Positions 33,958 to 42,246 of a stretch of 64,000 nt of DNA are shown here, in pieces. How positions within the stretch are numbered: the first letter of the stretch is position 1; the number at the start of each line of letters is the position of its first letter. The position numbers were made by a program, and so were the translations under genes. The stretch is from CAUZIZ01 sp965219855 (lineage in GTDB: Bacteria > Acidobacteriota > UBA6911 > RPQK01 > JAJDTT01), in NCBI GenBank assembly GCA_965219855.1, contig CBDCOR010000015.1, positions 62,001 through 126,000 of the forward strand, written 5' to 3'. Below the pieces are notes generated by a model that saw only the letters and a list, made by a program, of their open reading frames with translations, made no database searches and was not told the origin of the DNA.

Positions 33958-35925
33958 TCAGGCCGGACCCTCAGTATCCGGGCCCTCGGCGGCGTTGCTG
34001 AGAAACTGTTTGATCAAGTTCATATTATCGGTGACAGGGCAGTTTGGCAAGCTTTGAAGGAACAGCGGGCCATAGCTCCGGGTGCGCAGGCGACTGTCGA
34101 AAATAGCCAGGACCCCACGGTCCTGGCGAGAGCGGATCAGTCTTCCGAGCCCTTGCCTCAATGTGATAATGGCTTCCGGTACTGAGTAGCGGAGGAAGGA
34201 ATTCACCCCCTGATTTTCTAGTCTCTCTATTCGGGCTGCCACCACCGGCTCTGTGGGTACCTGGAAGGGAAGCTTGTCGATGAGAACGGCTCGCAAGGCG
34301 TCCCCCTGGACGTCGACGCCCTGCCAGAAGCTGGCGGTGGCCAGAAGCACGGCGTGGGGGGTCTCTTTGAAGACTTGAAGCAACTGACTCTTGGGCCTAT
34401 CACCCTGTAGCAGCAAGGGGTAGGAAGTGGTTTCCGAGAGGGCTTCGTAGACACGGTTCATCTGCTGGAAGCTGGTAAAGAGCAGGAAGGCGTGGCCCTC
34501 GGTGAGAGAGAGTATCTGACAGACTTCCTCGAGGAGTCGGTCGAGATAGTGAGGAGCTCGGGGTTCCGGAAAACCTCGAGGAAGGTAGAGGATCGCCTGC
34601 TGGCTATAGTCAAACTCACTGGGCACCATCAGCTCAGTGGGCTCAGGCACTCCGAGCCGCTCTTTCAGATACTCGAAATTGGCGTTGGTGGTCAAGGTCG
34701 CTGAGGTCAGAATCGTGGTATCGGTTCGGGCAAATAGAGTTTCCTGCAGAATGGCCGACACATCGATGGGCCTGAGATTCAGGAAGACTCCGCGACCTCG
34801 TCTTTCCAGCCAATAGACGCTGTTGGGATCGTGGTGGTCGAAGACCTCCTCGAGGCAGGTGATCAGCTGTTCCAGGCGACGAATCAGGGCATCTGCTTCG
34901 GGAGGACGATGGCCCTGGCGCTGGAGCGCGTAGTAAAGCTTCTGGAGGCTCGCCTTGAGTCGCTGGTAGGCAGAGGATGCCCCCTCTCTTAGATCTATGG
35001 TTTCTCCGGCGTCACGGTCGAAGAAGGTCAGCGGGTATCTTCCCTCCTGAGGTGGAAAGGCGTCGCAGAAAACCCGAGCTCGGTTCTCGAGTTCCCCCAC
35101 ATCGCGGTCGTAGAGACCATCCTGGAACGTCTTCAGGAAGTCGCGGCACAGTTCTTCGATCTGGTAGCTGCTGGCCTGCTTCCCGAAGTAAGTGCAGGCG
35201 GCATCTTCGACTTCGTGGGCCTCGTCCAGGACCAGGATGGAAAAGTCTGGGAGAATCCGACCAATCTCGTCGCTTTCGAGTGCGAGATTGGCGAAGAGTA
35301 AGGCGTGGTTCACTACGATGACGTCGGATTCCAGTGCCTTCTGGCGCATCCGCGTGATGTGACACTGTTCGAAGAAGTCACACTTCTGCCCCGTACAGGT
35401 TTCGCTGCGTGCGTCCAATTGCTGCCATAGGGGATCCCGATCACTGATCCAATCCAGTTCAGCACGGTCACCAGTCTCTGTTGTTGAGATCCAATCCGAG
35501 AGTGCTTTCTGTCGCTCGGCAAGCTCGCCGGAAAGAGCCTTTTGCCGAGTCGCTTCCTCGAACTTTTTGAGACAAAGGTAGTTTTGTCGGCCCTTCATAT
35601 AGGTGACTTCCACTTCGGGGAACAGATGTTTCTGGAGGAACGGAATGTCACGAAGAAAGAGCTGCTCCTGAAGGTTCTTGGTCGCGGTCGAGATGATGAC
35701 GCGCCGGTCGCTGGCCAGGGCGGGGATCAAGTACGCCAGTGTCTTACCGGTTCCAGTTCCTGCCTCCAGACACAGATGATGACGCTCTCCAATGGCGTGG
35801 GCAATAGCCTCCGCCATTACCTGTTGAGAAGGTCGGAACTCGTAGTGGGATAGATGCTGATGAAGCAGACCATCAGGTCCGAAGATCTCGTCCAGGTTGG
35901 CTGTCTGGGGGTTTGAGTGTTTCAA
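33958..35925 (-). CDS. dinG: DinG-family ATP-dependent DNA helicase
   Basis: 655 residues. Walker A LEAGTGTGKTLAYL is near residue 55. The 4Fe-4S Cys cluster of XPD-like helicases appears in CTGQKCDFFEQC, the DEAH box in LVLDEAHEVEDAA, and helicase motif VI in RQGLGRLIRS. It unwinds 5'-to-3' and removes R-loops or repair intermediates. Its start overlaps the glyA stop by 4 bp (ATGA), so translation is coupled. Confidence 0.93.
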   Translation of the reverse strand: MKHSNPQTANLDEIFGPDGLLHQHLSHYEFRPSQQVMAEAIAHAIGERHHLCLEAGTGTGKTLAYLIPALASDRRVIISTATKNLQEQLFLRDIPFLQKHLFPEVEVTYMKGRQNYLCLKKFEEATRQKALSGELAERQKALSDWISTTETGDRAELDWISDRDPLWQQLDARSETCTGQKCDFFEQCHITRMRQKALESDVIVVNHALLFANLALESDEIGRILPDFSILVLDEAHEVEDAACTYFGKQASSYQIEELCRDFLKTFQDGLYDRDVGELENRARVFCDAFPPQEGRYPLTFFDRDAGETIDLREGASSAYQRLKASLQKLYYALQRQGHRPPEADALIRRLEQLITCLEEVFDHHDPNSVYWLERRGRGVFLNLRPIDVSAILQETLFARTDTTILTSATLTTNANFEYLKERLGVPEPTELMVPSEFDYSQQAILYLPRGFPEPRAPHYLDRLLEEVCQILSLTEGHAFLLFTSFQQMNRVYEALSETTSYPLLLQGDRPKSQLLQVFKETPHAVLLATASFWQGVDVQGDALRAVLIDKLPFQVPTEPVVAARIERLENQGVNSFLRYSVPEAIITLRQGLGRLIRSRQDRGVLAIFDSRLRTRSYGPLFLQSLPNCPVTDNMNLIKQFLSNAAEGPDTEGPA

Positions 35926-37202
35926 GGGACGCCGGACGCGGGCTCAGCGAGACGGTGGCCGTAGTACTGAAACTGGTCGGTCAGAGACCGCACTTCCTGT
36001 CCCACCTGGTGCAGGAGAGGTGTGTCGTCTATGTGCTTCAGAACGTGACCGATCCATCCACCAATCCGATTCATCTCCGCTTCCTTCATCCCACTGGTCG
36101 TAACCGCAGGCGTTCCGATTCGGATGCCGCTGGTGACCAGAGGAGGATGGGGATCGAAGGGAATAGTGTTCTTGTTGACAGTGATCGATGCCTCTCCCAG
36201 GGCGGCTTCCGCCTGTTTTCCGGTTAGGCCTTGGGAGAACACGTCCACCAGAAAGAGATGGTTGTCGGTTCCGCCCGACACGATTCGGAGTCCCTCGCTG
36301 GCGACAGCCTGGGCGAGTGTTTCGGCGTTCCTGAGGACCTGTTTCTGGTAGAGCTTGAACTCGTCCCCCATGGCTTCTTTAAGACAGACAGCCTTGCTGG
36401 CGATGACGTGAATCAGAGGTCCTCCCTGGATGCCGGGAAACAGGGTTCGATTGAGAGCCTTCTTGTGCTCTTCCTTACAGAGAACGATTCCGCCTCGAGG
36501 TCCACGAAGCGTCTTATGGGTCGTAGTGGTTACGAAGTCCGCCCAAGGAACCGGACTGGGATGCAGCCCGGCGACCACCGCTCCTGCAATATGGGCAATA
36601 TCGGCCAGGAGGAAGGCCCCAACCTTCTTGGCAATCTGAGCCAGCCAATCGAAATGGATGGTGCGGCTGTAGGCACTGGCCCCGGCGACGATCATCTTGG
36701 GCTTCTCTCTTTCGGCCAGACTCTCCAGGGCATCGTAGTCGATCTCCTCGGTTTCCCGGTTGACGCCGTAGGAAGCCACTTCGAAATACTTGCCCGAAAA
36801 GTTCAGAGGGTGGCCATGACTCAAATGGCCGCCATCGGAGAGGTTCATTCCCAGGATCTTGTCACCCGGCTCCAGAACGGTGAGGTAGACGCCGATGTTT
36901 GCCTGGGTGCCCGAGTGAGGTTGGACGTTGGCGTGATCGGTGCCAAATAGCATCTTTGCCCGTTCGATGGCGAGGCTCTCCACCACGTCAGCATTCTCGC
37001 AACCGCCATAGTAGCGGCGTCCAGGATAGCCCTCCGCATATTTGTTGGTGAAGACCGAACCCTGTGCCTCGAGGACCGCCTCGCTCACGAAGTTCTCGGA
37101 AGCGATCAGCTCCAGGGTCTGGGTCTGCCTCTGGGTTTCCAGCTGTATGGCCTCGGCCACCTCTGGGTCTGTCTCAGCCAATGACCGATGCATCTTTGGC
37201 AT
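35922..37202 (-). CDS. glyA: serine hydroxymethyltransferase
   Basis: 426 residues. PLP Lys is in TTTTHKTLRGPRGG, and the N-terminal block LELIASENFVSEAV and KYAEGYPGRRYYGG are diagnostic. It converts serine plus tetrahydrofolate to glycine and methylene-THF. The ATG at 37202 follows AGGAG closely; a second in-frame ATG 9 bases later is possible. It lies 41 bp after rpiB in a glyA-dinG minus-strand operon. Confidence 0.97.
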   Translation of the reverse strand: MPKMHRSLAETDPEVAEAIQLETQRQTQTLELIASENFVSEAVLEAQGSVFTNKYAEGYPGRRYYGGCENADVVESLAIERAKMLFGTDHANVQPHSGTQANIGVYLTVLEPGDKILGMNLSDGGHLSHGHPLNFSGKYFEVASYGVNRETEEIDYDALESLAEREKPKMIVAGASAYSRTIHFDWLAQIAKKVGAFLLADIAHIAGAVVAGLHPSPVPWADFVTTTTHKTLRGPRGGIVLCKEEHKKALNRTLFPGIQGGPLIHVIASKAVCLKEAMGDEFKLYQKQVLRNAETLAQAVASEGLRIVSGGTDNHLFLVDVFSQGLTGKQAEAALGEASITVNKNTIPFDPHPPLVTSGIRIGTPAVTTSGMKEAEMNRIGGWIGHVLKHIDDTPLLHQVGQEVRSLTDQFQYYGHRLAEPASGVP

Positions 37203-37243
37203 TTTCTCCTGCTGAGCCGTTCTCAATCCCTTTCGAAAGGGAG

Positions 37244-37687
37244 TCAGACGTCCCCTTCCAAAGCCGTGATTTTCTCGAGGCGACGAGAGTGTCGGCCCCC
37301 CTCGAAAGTTGTGTCCATCCACTCCTGGACGATCGTCAGGGCCAGCTCCGGATCCAGGACTCGGGAGCCGATGGCCAGCACGTTGGCATTGTTGTGCTGG
37401 CGGCTTAGGCGTGCGGTTTCCACGTCGTGGCACAAGGCGGCGCGTACATTGGCGAACTTGTTGGCAGTGATCGACATACCGATGCCGGTTCCACAGACCA
37501 GGACGCCCCGGTCGGCCTCACCGGACGAAACCGCTTGAGCGACGGCCGCCGCATAGTCCGGGTAATCGACGCTTTCACCGCTCGAGGTCCCCATGTCGGC
37601 CACCCGGTACTGGCGCTCCTCCAGCAGTGTCTTGACCCGCTCCTTGAGCTCAAAGCCGGCGTGGTCGCCGCCGATCGAGATGCGCAT
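37244..37687 (-). CDS. rpiB: ribose 5-phosphate isomerase B
   Basis: 147 residues. GGDHAGFELKE is the RpiB start, CGTGIGMSITANK the anion hole and DVETARLSRQHNNANVLA the catalytic and substrate region. It interconverts ribose 5-phosphate and ribulose 5-phosphate. rpiB next to glyA is a conserved pairing in many bacteria. It is divergent from proS. Confidence 0.96.
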   Translation of the reverse strand: MRISIGGDHAGFELKERVKTLLEERQYRVADMGTSSGESVDYPDYAAAVAQAVSSGEADRGVLVCGTGIGMSITANKFANVRAALCHDVETARLSRQHNNANVLAIGSRVLDPELALTIVQEWMDTTFEGGRHSRRLEKITALEGDV

Positions 37688-37725
37688 TTCTCAGGGCCCT
37701 TACCTTGTTGTGGTGAGTGACTTTG

Positions 37726-37766
37726 ATCGTAGCTCACTTGACTTGACCCGGTCAAACAGATAAAAC
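37726..37766. promoter_or_regulatory. overlapping divergent promoters of rpiB and proS
   Basis: For rpiB (minus): TTGACC (37755-37750), 18 bases, TACGAT (37731-37726). For proS (plus): TTGACT (37738-37743), 17 bases, TAAAAC (37761-37766). The centre is the 13-bp palindrome TTGACCCGGTCAA (37743-37755), which a repressor could occupy. Boxes read by eye. Confidence 0.45.
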
Positions 37767-37776
37767 GAGCGTCCCG

Positions 37777-39480
37777 ATGCGCTGGTCTCGATTCTTCATT
37801 CCCACCCTTCGCGACGTTCCCTCCGAAGCCGAGGTCGCCTCCCATAAGCTGCTTCTCAGGGCCGGACTGATTCGTCAGCTGAGTGCGGGTATTTATTCGC
37901 ATCTACCGCTGGCCCGACGCACGCTGCTGAAGATCGAAGAAATCGTCCGTCAGGAGATGAATCAGATCGGAGCTCAGGAGTTCCATTTGCCAGCCCTTCA
38001 TCCGTCCGAGCTGTGGAAGGAATCGGGTCGATGGGAAGTGATGGGAGAGACCATGTTTCGACTTCGAGATCGGGGTGGTCGTGACATGTGCCTGGGCATG
38101 ACCCATGAGGAAGTGTTTACCTCCCTATCCCGCGACGAGGTTCGCTCCTATCGGCAGCTTCCCCAGATCTGGTACCAGATACAAACCAAGTTCCGGGACG
38201 AGCCCCGGCCCAAGTCTGGACTCTTGAGAGTGCGCCAGTTTCTGATGAAGGACTCCTATAGCTTTGACCTGGACCAGGAGGGTCTCGACGCCAGTTATAA
38301 GCTTCACGAGGAAGCCTACCGGACCATCTTCGATCGTTGCGCACTCGAGTATCTGGTGGTCGAGGCCGAATCAGGAGCCATGGGAGGCAGCGAGTCTCAT
38401 GAGTTCATGGTGCGCACTGATGCCGGAGAAGACTATGTCGTCACCTGCGCTTGCGGCTACGCGGCCAACCGGGAGAGGGCTCGGTCCCGTGTCGAGTCCG
38501 CGCAAGATCCGGAGTCTGAGGACTCACCCCAGGAGGTGAACACGCCCGGGCGCAAGACCATCCAGGAGGTCAGTGAATTCCTGGACATCCCTGAATCGCG
38601 GCAGATCAAGTCGCTAGTCTATATGGTGGAAGGCCAGGCTCACCTGGTCCTGCTTCGAGGGGATCACCAGCTGAACGAAGCCAAACTGGGCGCGCAGGTT
38701 GAGACCGATGCCTTCCGGCCGGCCCAGCCGGAGGAGATTCTCGCAGCCTTTGGCGCGGATCCGGGTAGTCTAGGGCCGGTAGGGGTTCGGGACATGCCCA
38801 TCTGGGCCGATCAGGCGCTCGACGGACGTCGGGATCTGGCATGTGGAGCCAACAAGGACGACTACCACCTTCTTCATGTAACTCCCGGAAGAGATTTTGA
38901 GGCTCCCTATGTCGAACTGCGAGAGGTAGAGCCTGGAGAAGCATGCGTGTTGTGTGGACAGCCCCTGGAAGTCGCCAAAGCCCTGGAGGTCGGCCACATT
39001 TTCAAGCTGGGCCGTAAGTACAGCGAATCCATGGGAGCAAGTGTCCTCGACCAAAACGGACGCGAAGTTCCAGTCACCATGGGCAGCTACGGCATCGGAG
39101 TGGAACGAATCATGGCAGCGGCCATCGAACTCTACCACGACGACAAAGGAATCGTGTGGCCCCGCAGCATCGCACCCTTTCAGGCTGTCGTCACCCTCCT
39201 TCGCCCCAGCGACGACGACCAGATGAAGGCGGCCGAAGGCTTCTGCAACGCCCTGGAGACAAATGGAGTCGATTGCCTGCTGGACGATCGAGATGAGCGT
39301 CCGGGAGTCAAATTCAAGGACGCAGAGCTCATCGGGATTCCGGTCCGAATCACAGTGGGCAACAAGCTCCGCGATGGGATCGTCGAAGTCTTCTCTCGTA
39401 AAGACGCCGCGGTTGTAGAAGTTACCGCCGAAGAGGCGGTGGAACGGGCTTTGGAGATCCTCCAGACTTATCCCATCTAA
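37777..39480 (+). CDS. proS: prolyl-tRNA synthetase (bacterial type, with editing domain)
   Basis: 567 residues. Class II motif 1 (PLARRTLLKIEEIVRQEMNQ), motif 2 (FRDEPRPKSGLLRVRQFLMK) and motif 3 (YGIGVERIMAA) are present. The YbaK-like INS editing domain lies between motifs 2 and 3 (VSEFLDIPESRQIKSLVYMV). A C-terminal anticodon-binding domain completes it. It charges tRNA-Pro and hydrolyses Ala-tRNA-Pro. The ATG is 10 bases after the proposed -10 box, with no ribosome site, so the mRNA may be nearly leaderless. Confidence 0.97.
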   Translation: MRWSRFFIPTLRDVPSEAEVASHKLLLRAGLIRQLSAGIYSHLPLARRTLLKIEEIVRQEMNQIGAQEFHLPALHPSELWKESGRWEVMGETMFRLRDRGGRDMCLGMTHEEVFTSLSRDEVRSYRQLPQIWYQIQTKFRDEPRPKSGLLRVRQFLMKDSYSFDLDQEGLDASYKLHEEAYRTIFDRCALEYLVVEAESGAMGGSESHEFMVRTDAGEDYVVTCACGYAANRERARSRVESAQDPESEDSPQEVNTPGRKTIQEVSEFLDIPESRQIKSLVYMVEGQAHLVLLRGDHQLNEAKLGAQVETDAFRPAQPEEILAAFGADPGSLGPVGVRDMPIWADQALDGRRDLACGANKDDYHLLHVTPGRDFEAPYVELREVEPGEACVLCGQPLEVAKALEVGHIFKLGRKYSESMGASVLDQNGREVPVTMGSYGIGVERIMAAAIELYHDDKGIVWPRSIAPFQAVVTLLRPSDDDQMKAAEGFCNALETNGVDCLLDDRDERPGVKFKDAELIGIPVRITVGNKLRDGIVEVFSRKDAAVVEVTAEEAVERALEILQTYPI

Positions 39481-39643
39481 AATTACCCCACCCACAACCT
39501 GTAACCTGCGCTGGTCAGATCCTGTTGACATCCGGTCCTAAGGACCGACCTGGATGCGGGGATCCGGATCATTCGAGAAAGAAGCTTGAGTTTGTCTCTA
39601 GCCACGCACATCAATAGCAGAGAGTCCTACGCCGCTCAATGCT
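39481..39643. other. gap after proS without a gene
   Basis: The only structure seen is the small hairpin GGTCCTAAGGACC about 55 bp after the proS stop, not followed by a T-run. After it, AAGAAGCTTGAG and a second half of mixed sequence lead into the repeat island. Confidence 0.4.
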
Positions 39644-39703
39644 CAATGAAGTTTCAGCTTAGTAGCTCCCCAGCCGGGCTGCCCCATTCGACAAAGAAAC
39701 TTT
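39644..39703. repeat. repeat A, solo copy
   Basis: CAATGAAGTTTCAGCTTAGT and the inverted AAAGAAACTTTGG with CCCCAGCCGGGCTGCCCC between. It is the first element of the ~0.8-kb repeat island upstream of the dcw cluster. Confidence 0.75.
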
Positions 39704-39746
39704 GGCTACCCACAAAGACCAGCGTCGCCTGATCCGGCCTTCGAAA

Positions 39747-39846
39747 TTCGCCTGTTCGATATTTTGCGGTTGAGTATGTTCTGCGGTTTCTTTCTCCTGA
39801 GTAGAAAGAAAGCCTAAATCTCGAACCGCTAAACATCGAACACGAA
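39747..39846. repeat. hairpin repeat D, copy 2
   Basis: TTCGCCTGTTCGATATTTTG continues CGGTT. It is mirrored by AACCGCTAAACATCGAACAC then GAAG. An inner GAAACAGGA-like set of short pairs (TTTCTTTCTCC/GAAAGAAAG) follows. Compare copies at 4189 and 39870. Confidence 0.72.
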
Positions 39847-39869
39847 GACTAAAGGGGTTTCCTTTGAAA

Positions 39870-39965
39870 TTCGTGTTCGATATTCAGCGGTTTAGCCTTT
39901 AGCGGTTGCCTTCTCGGGAAGCAGAAAAGCCCAAATCTCAAACCGCAAAACACCGAACAATACGA
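39870..39965. repeat. hairpin repeat D, copy 3
   Basis: The arm TTCGTGTTCGATATTCAGCG then GTTT pairs with AAACCGCAAAACACCGAACA then ATACGAA, leaving a ~45-bp centre. It is directly adjacent to copy 2 and separated by about 23 bp. Confidence 0.72.
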
Positions 39966-39987
39966 ACGCCGAAGTTCGGAAGCTTTC

Positions 39988-40050
39988 CAATGAAGTTTCA
40001 GCTTAGTGGCCCCCCAGCGGTGCTGCCCCATTCGAGAAAGAAACTTGAAG
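39988..40050. repeat. repeat A, solo copy
   Basis: CCAATGAAGTTTCAGCTTAG ... CATTCGAGAAAGAAACTTGA. It has the best-preserved A arms in the window and differs from the copy at 39644 mainly in its central hairpin (CCCCCAGCGGTGCTG). Confidence 0.75.
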
Positions 40051-40116
40051 CCTCTCGCCACACTGTCCAGTGGCAAGAGACGTGCGACGTTCGGACGTTC
40101 AGACGTGCGACGATCC

Positions 40117-40336
40117 CAATGAAGTTTCAGCTTAGTCCCACCCCCAGTGGAGCTGGCGCCATTCGAGAATGAAACTTCGGGTCCCGGCGTAGCGGTGGCC
40201 TCCAGGCCGCCGTGTATCGGGCCAAAGGCTCGAAGGAAGAAGACTTCGGCCTGGAGCCCAAAGCTACGTCCGCCCAATCAAGTTTCAGCTTAGTCCCGCC
40301 CTCAGAAGCGCTGGCCTCATTCGAGAAAAAACTTCG
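40117..40336. repeat. composite palindromic repeat A-B-A, copy 4 (best preserved)
   Basis: Full A (40117-40180), B (40190-40274) and A (40276-40336). The centre TAGCGGTGGCCTCCAGGCCG and the inner GGGCCAAAGGCTCG hairpin serve as reference for the family. The junction CGGCGTAGCGGTGG is the unfilled form of the site occupied by the group II intron at 2066. Confidence 0.82.
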
Positions 40337-40452
40337 GTCGGGGATGAGGCAGATCCTGCTGTTGTCCAGCTCCCTCCTCGGGACGGGGGCTCATACTGCC
40401 GACAAGTCAAACGGTTTCTCCGCCGGACGGGGCTTTGCAATTTTGCAGTTCA
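40330..40452. repeat. repeat E, copy 2, upstream of the dcw cluster
   Basis: It shares TCGGTCGGGGA, TGCTGTTGTCC, GACAAGTCAA, GCCGGACGGGGCTTTGCAAT and TTGCAGTTCACC with copy 1 at 6131-6290, in the same orientation relative to the downstream plus-strand gene. It begins on the last bases of the A-B-A unit. Confidence 0.72.
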
Positions 40453-40571
40453 CCTGTGCGTGGCACGGTTTTGCTCTTGCATCCCTCATTGTTGCTGAGC
40501 GTTCAGAAGTCCAGTTAGCACGCCTGTCTGACATTTTTTTGGACGCATTTAGCAACGGAGGCCTTTTTTTG

Positions 40572-40600
40572 TTGACAGATGGAGAATTGTGGACTATTTT
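40572..40600 (+). promoter_or_regulatory. sigma-70-type promoter of the dcw cluster
   Basis: A perfect TTGACA (40572-40577), a 17-base spacer and TATTTT (40595-40600) lie 57 bp before mraZ. No row of TGGGN MraZ boxes with the usual 10-base period is seen downstream of it. Confidence 0.65.
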
Positions 40601-40656
40601 GGCGCAACTTAGTTAATTTAGGGTCTTCTAGGATTAGATGAGGCATGTGACGCATC

Positions 40657-41097
40657 GTGTTCCGAGGCAACTTTCCCACCAAAGTCGATACTCAGGGGCG
40701 GATCAAGATTCCCGTCTCTTATCGAAGGCTCATCGACGAGGAGTACGGAGTGGATCTCTATGTAACCAGCACGACTGGGGAGAACGTCCTCGTGTATCCC
40801 CTCAGCGAGTGGGAACAGATCGAAGCGAAACTCCTGGAGCCCCCGAAAATGCGTCCTGAGAAGCTGAAGTTTCTTCGCAACACGAACTATTACGGACAAG
40901 TGGTCTCGATGGACAAGCAGGGACGGGTCGTGGTTCCTCCTCACTTGCGCAAGGAGGCGTCGATCAGCGGAGAGGTAGCCGTCATGGGTTACCTCAATTA
41001 TCTGCAGGTTTGGAATAGGGAGCGATTCACGCGCCTGTTGGAATCGGATCCCTATACGGAGAGCGATGCCAGAGTGCTGGCGGAGTTGGGACTATGA
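40657..41097 (+). CDS. mraZ: MraZ transcriptional regulator
   Basis: 146 residues from GTG. Two SpoVT/AbrB-like repeats with the DxxGR signature are seen: VDTQGRIKIPVSYR near residue 10 and MDKQGRVVVPPHLRK near residue 88. MraZ binds its own promoter and controls the dcw operon in E. coli and Mycoplasma. Its stop overlaps an in-frame ATG for the rsmH frame (ATGA). Confidence 0.94.
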   Translation: MFRGNFPTKVDTQGRIKIPVSYRRLIDEEYGVDLYVTSTTGENVLVYPLSEWEQIEAKLLEPPKMRPEKLKFLRNTNYYGQVVSMDKQGRVVVPPHLRKEASISGEVAVMGYLNYLQVWNRERFTRLLESDPYTESDARVLAELGL

Positions 41098-41252
41098 CGG
41101 CGCCGGCGGTTGCTGGGGATACCTCGAAAAGGCATCGCCCTGGCATCCCTGGTTGTCCACGACGAAGGGTGGCTTGTTTTGGTGGACGCCGTCGCGGTGG
41201 ACGGGAACGGACTGCCGTCTCTCTCGACGAAAGCCCGCCGGCTCAAGCCGGC

Positions 41253-42224
41253 ATGAGGGGCGCCTTGGAAATGGGGGCTAGATTGCGGCACGATCCGGTT
41301 CTGTACCAAGAGGTTCTTGAATTCCTCGGGGTCAGGCCCGGAGGGGTCTACGTCGATTGCACCACCGGACTGGGCGGACACTCCGAAGGCATCCTCAAGG
41401 GTCTCCAGTGGTCGGGTCGACTGGTCGCTTTGGACCGGGACTCGGGATCTCTAGAACGAGCCAGAACTCGCCTTGGTGAGCAGTTCGGGAATTTCAGTGT
41501 TCATCATGAGAACTTCAAGAACCTGCCGTCGGTTTTGGCCACTCTGGAAATTCAATCAATCGATGGTTGTCTGCTCGACCTCGGCATGTCGTCCTTCCAG
41601 CTTGACTCGGGGGAACGTGGCTTCAGCTTTCAGCTGGAAGGCCCTCTGGACATGCGGATGGACCGGGATCAAGAGCTGACGGCAGATCAGTTGGTGAACG
41701 AGCTTCCTGAAGAGCGCCTGGCGGAGATTCTATGGCGCTATGGCGAAGAGAAGGCGGCGCGAAAGCTTGCGGCAGCCATCGTTGCACTGCGGCGCCGGGC
41801 GAAGCTGCGTACCACCACGGAGCTGGCGGATTTGGTGGAGCGGGTCAAGGGTCGGCCCCGGGGATCCCGTCTCCACCCCGCCACCCAGGTGTTTCAAGCA
41901 CTCCGCATTGCAGTCAATCAGGAGCTCACAGGTCTGGGGCAGATCCTGACCGAGGTTATCCAGTTTCTGAAGCCGGGGGGGTGTCTGGTGGTCATCGCTT
42001 TTCACAGTCTCGAGGACAGAATTGTAAAGCAGACGTTCCAACGGGAGGCCGGGAGATGTATCTGTCGCCGCCCCCCGGATCTCTGCGACTGTCCTCGACT
42101 CGAGCGGGTCTTGATTCTGACCAAGAAGCCCGTGACTCCGTCGTCATCGGAAGTGCAGCGCAACCCTCGAGCCCGAAGTGCGAAGCTGAGAGCAGTTCAG
42201 AGGCTGCCCGAGTCAGCGTGTTAG
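41253..42224 (+). CDS. rsmH: 16S rRNA m4C1402 methyltransferase
   Basis: About 323 residues from ATG 41253. RLRHDPVLYQEVLEFL, the SAM motif VYVDCTTGLGGHSEGIL, LLDLGMSSFQLD and ERGFSF define RsmH/MraW. FHSLEDRIVKQTF is near the end. The frame is open back to an ATG at 41094 that overlaps the mraZ stop, but the extra 53 residues are Arg/Pro/Gly-rich and not like the family, so a start at 41253 or 41271 is preferred. It modifies the ribosome decoding centre. Confidence 0.93.
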   Translation: MRGALEMGARLRHDPVLYQEVLEFLGVRPGGVYVDCTTGLGGHSEGILKGLQWSGRLVALDRDSGSLERARTRLGEQFGNFSVHHENFKNLPSVLATLEIQSIDGCLLDLGMSSFQLDSGERGFSFQLEGPLDMRMDRDQELTADQLVNELPEERLAEILWRYGEEKAARKLAAAIVALRRRAKLRTTTELADLVERVKGRPRGSRLHPATQVFQALRIAVNQELTGLGQILTEVIQFLKPGGCLVVIAFHSLEDRIVKQTFQREAGRCICRRPPDLCDCPRLERVLILTKKPVTPSSSEVQRNPRARSAKLRAVQRLPESAC

Positions 42225-42246
42225 TCGCCAAAGGAGGACCGATAAC

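Noticed and set aside
39530..39546. Intrinsic terminator after proS
   Set aside because: The hairpin GGTCCTAAGGACC is short and has no T-run after it.
40212..40616. 134-codon frame in the dcw leader gap
   Set aside because: It is a read-through of repeats B, A and E; the same peptide fragments appear from other copies of these repeats.
40540..40656. MraZ operator boxes
   Set aside because: No series of TGGG motifs with regular spacing was found between the promoter and mraZ.
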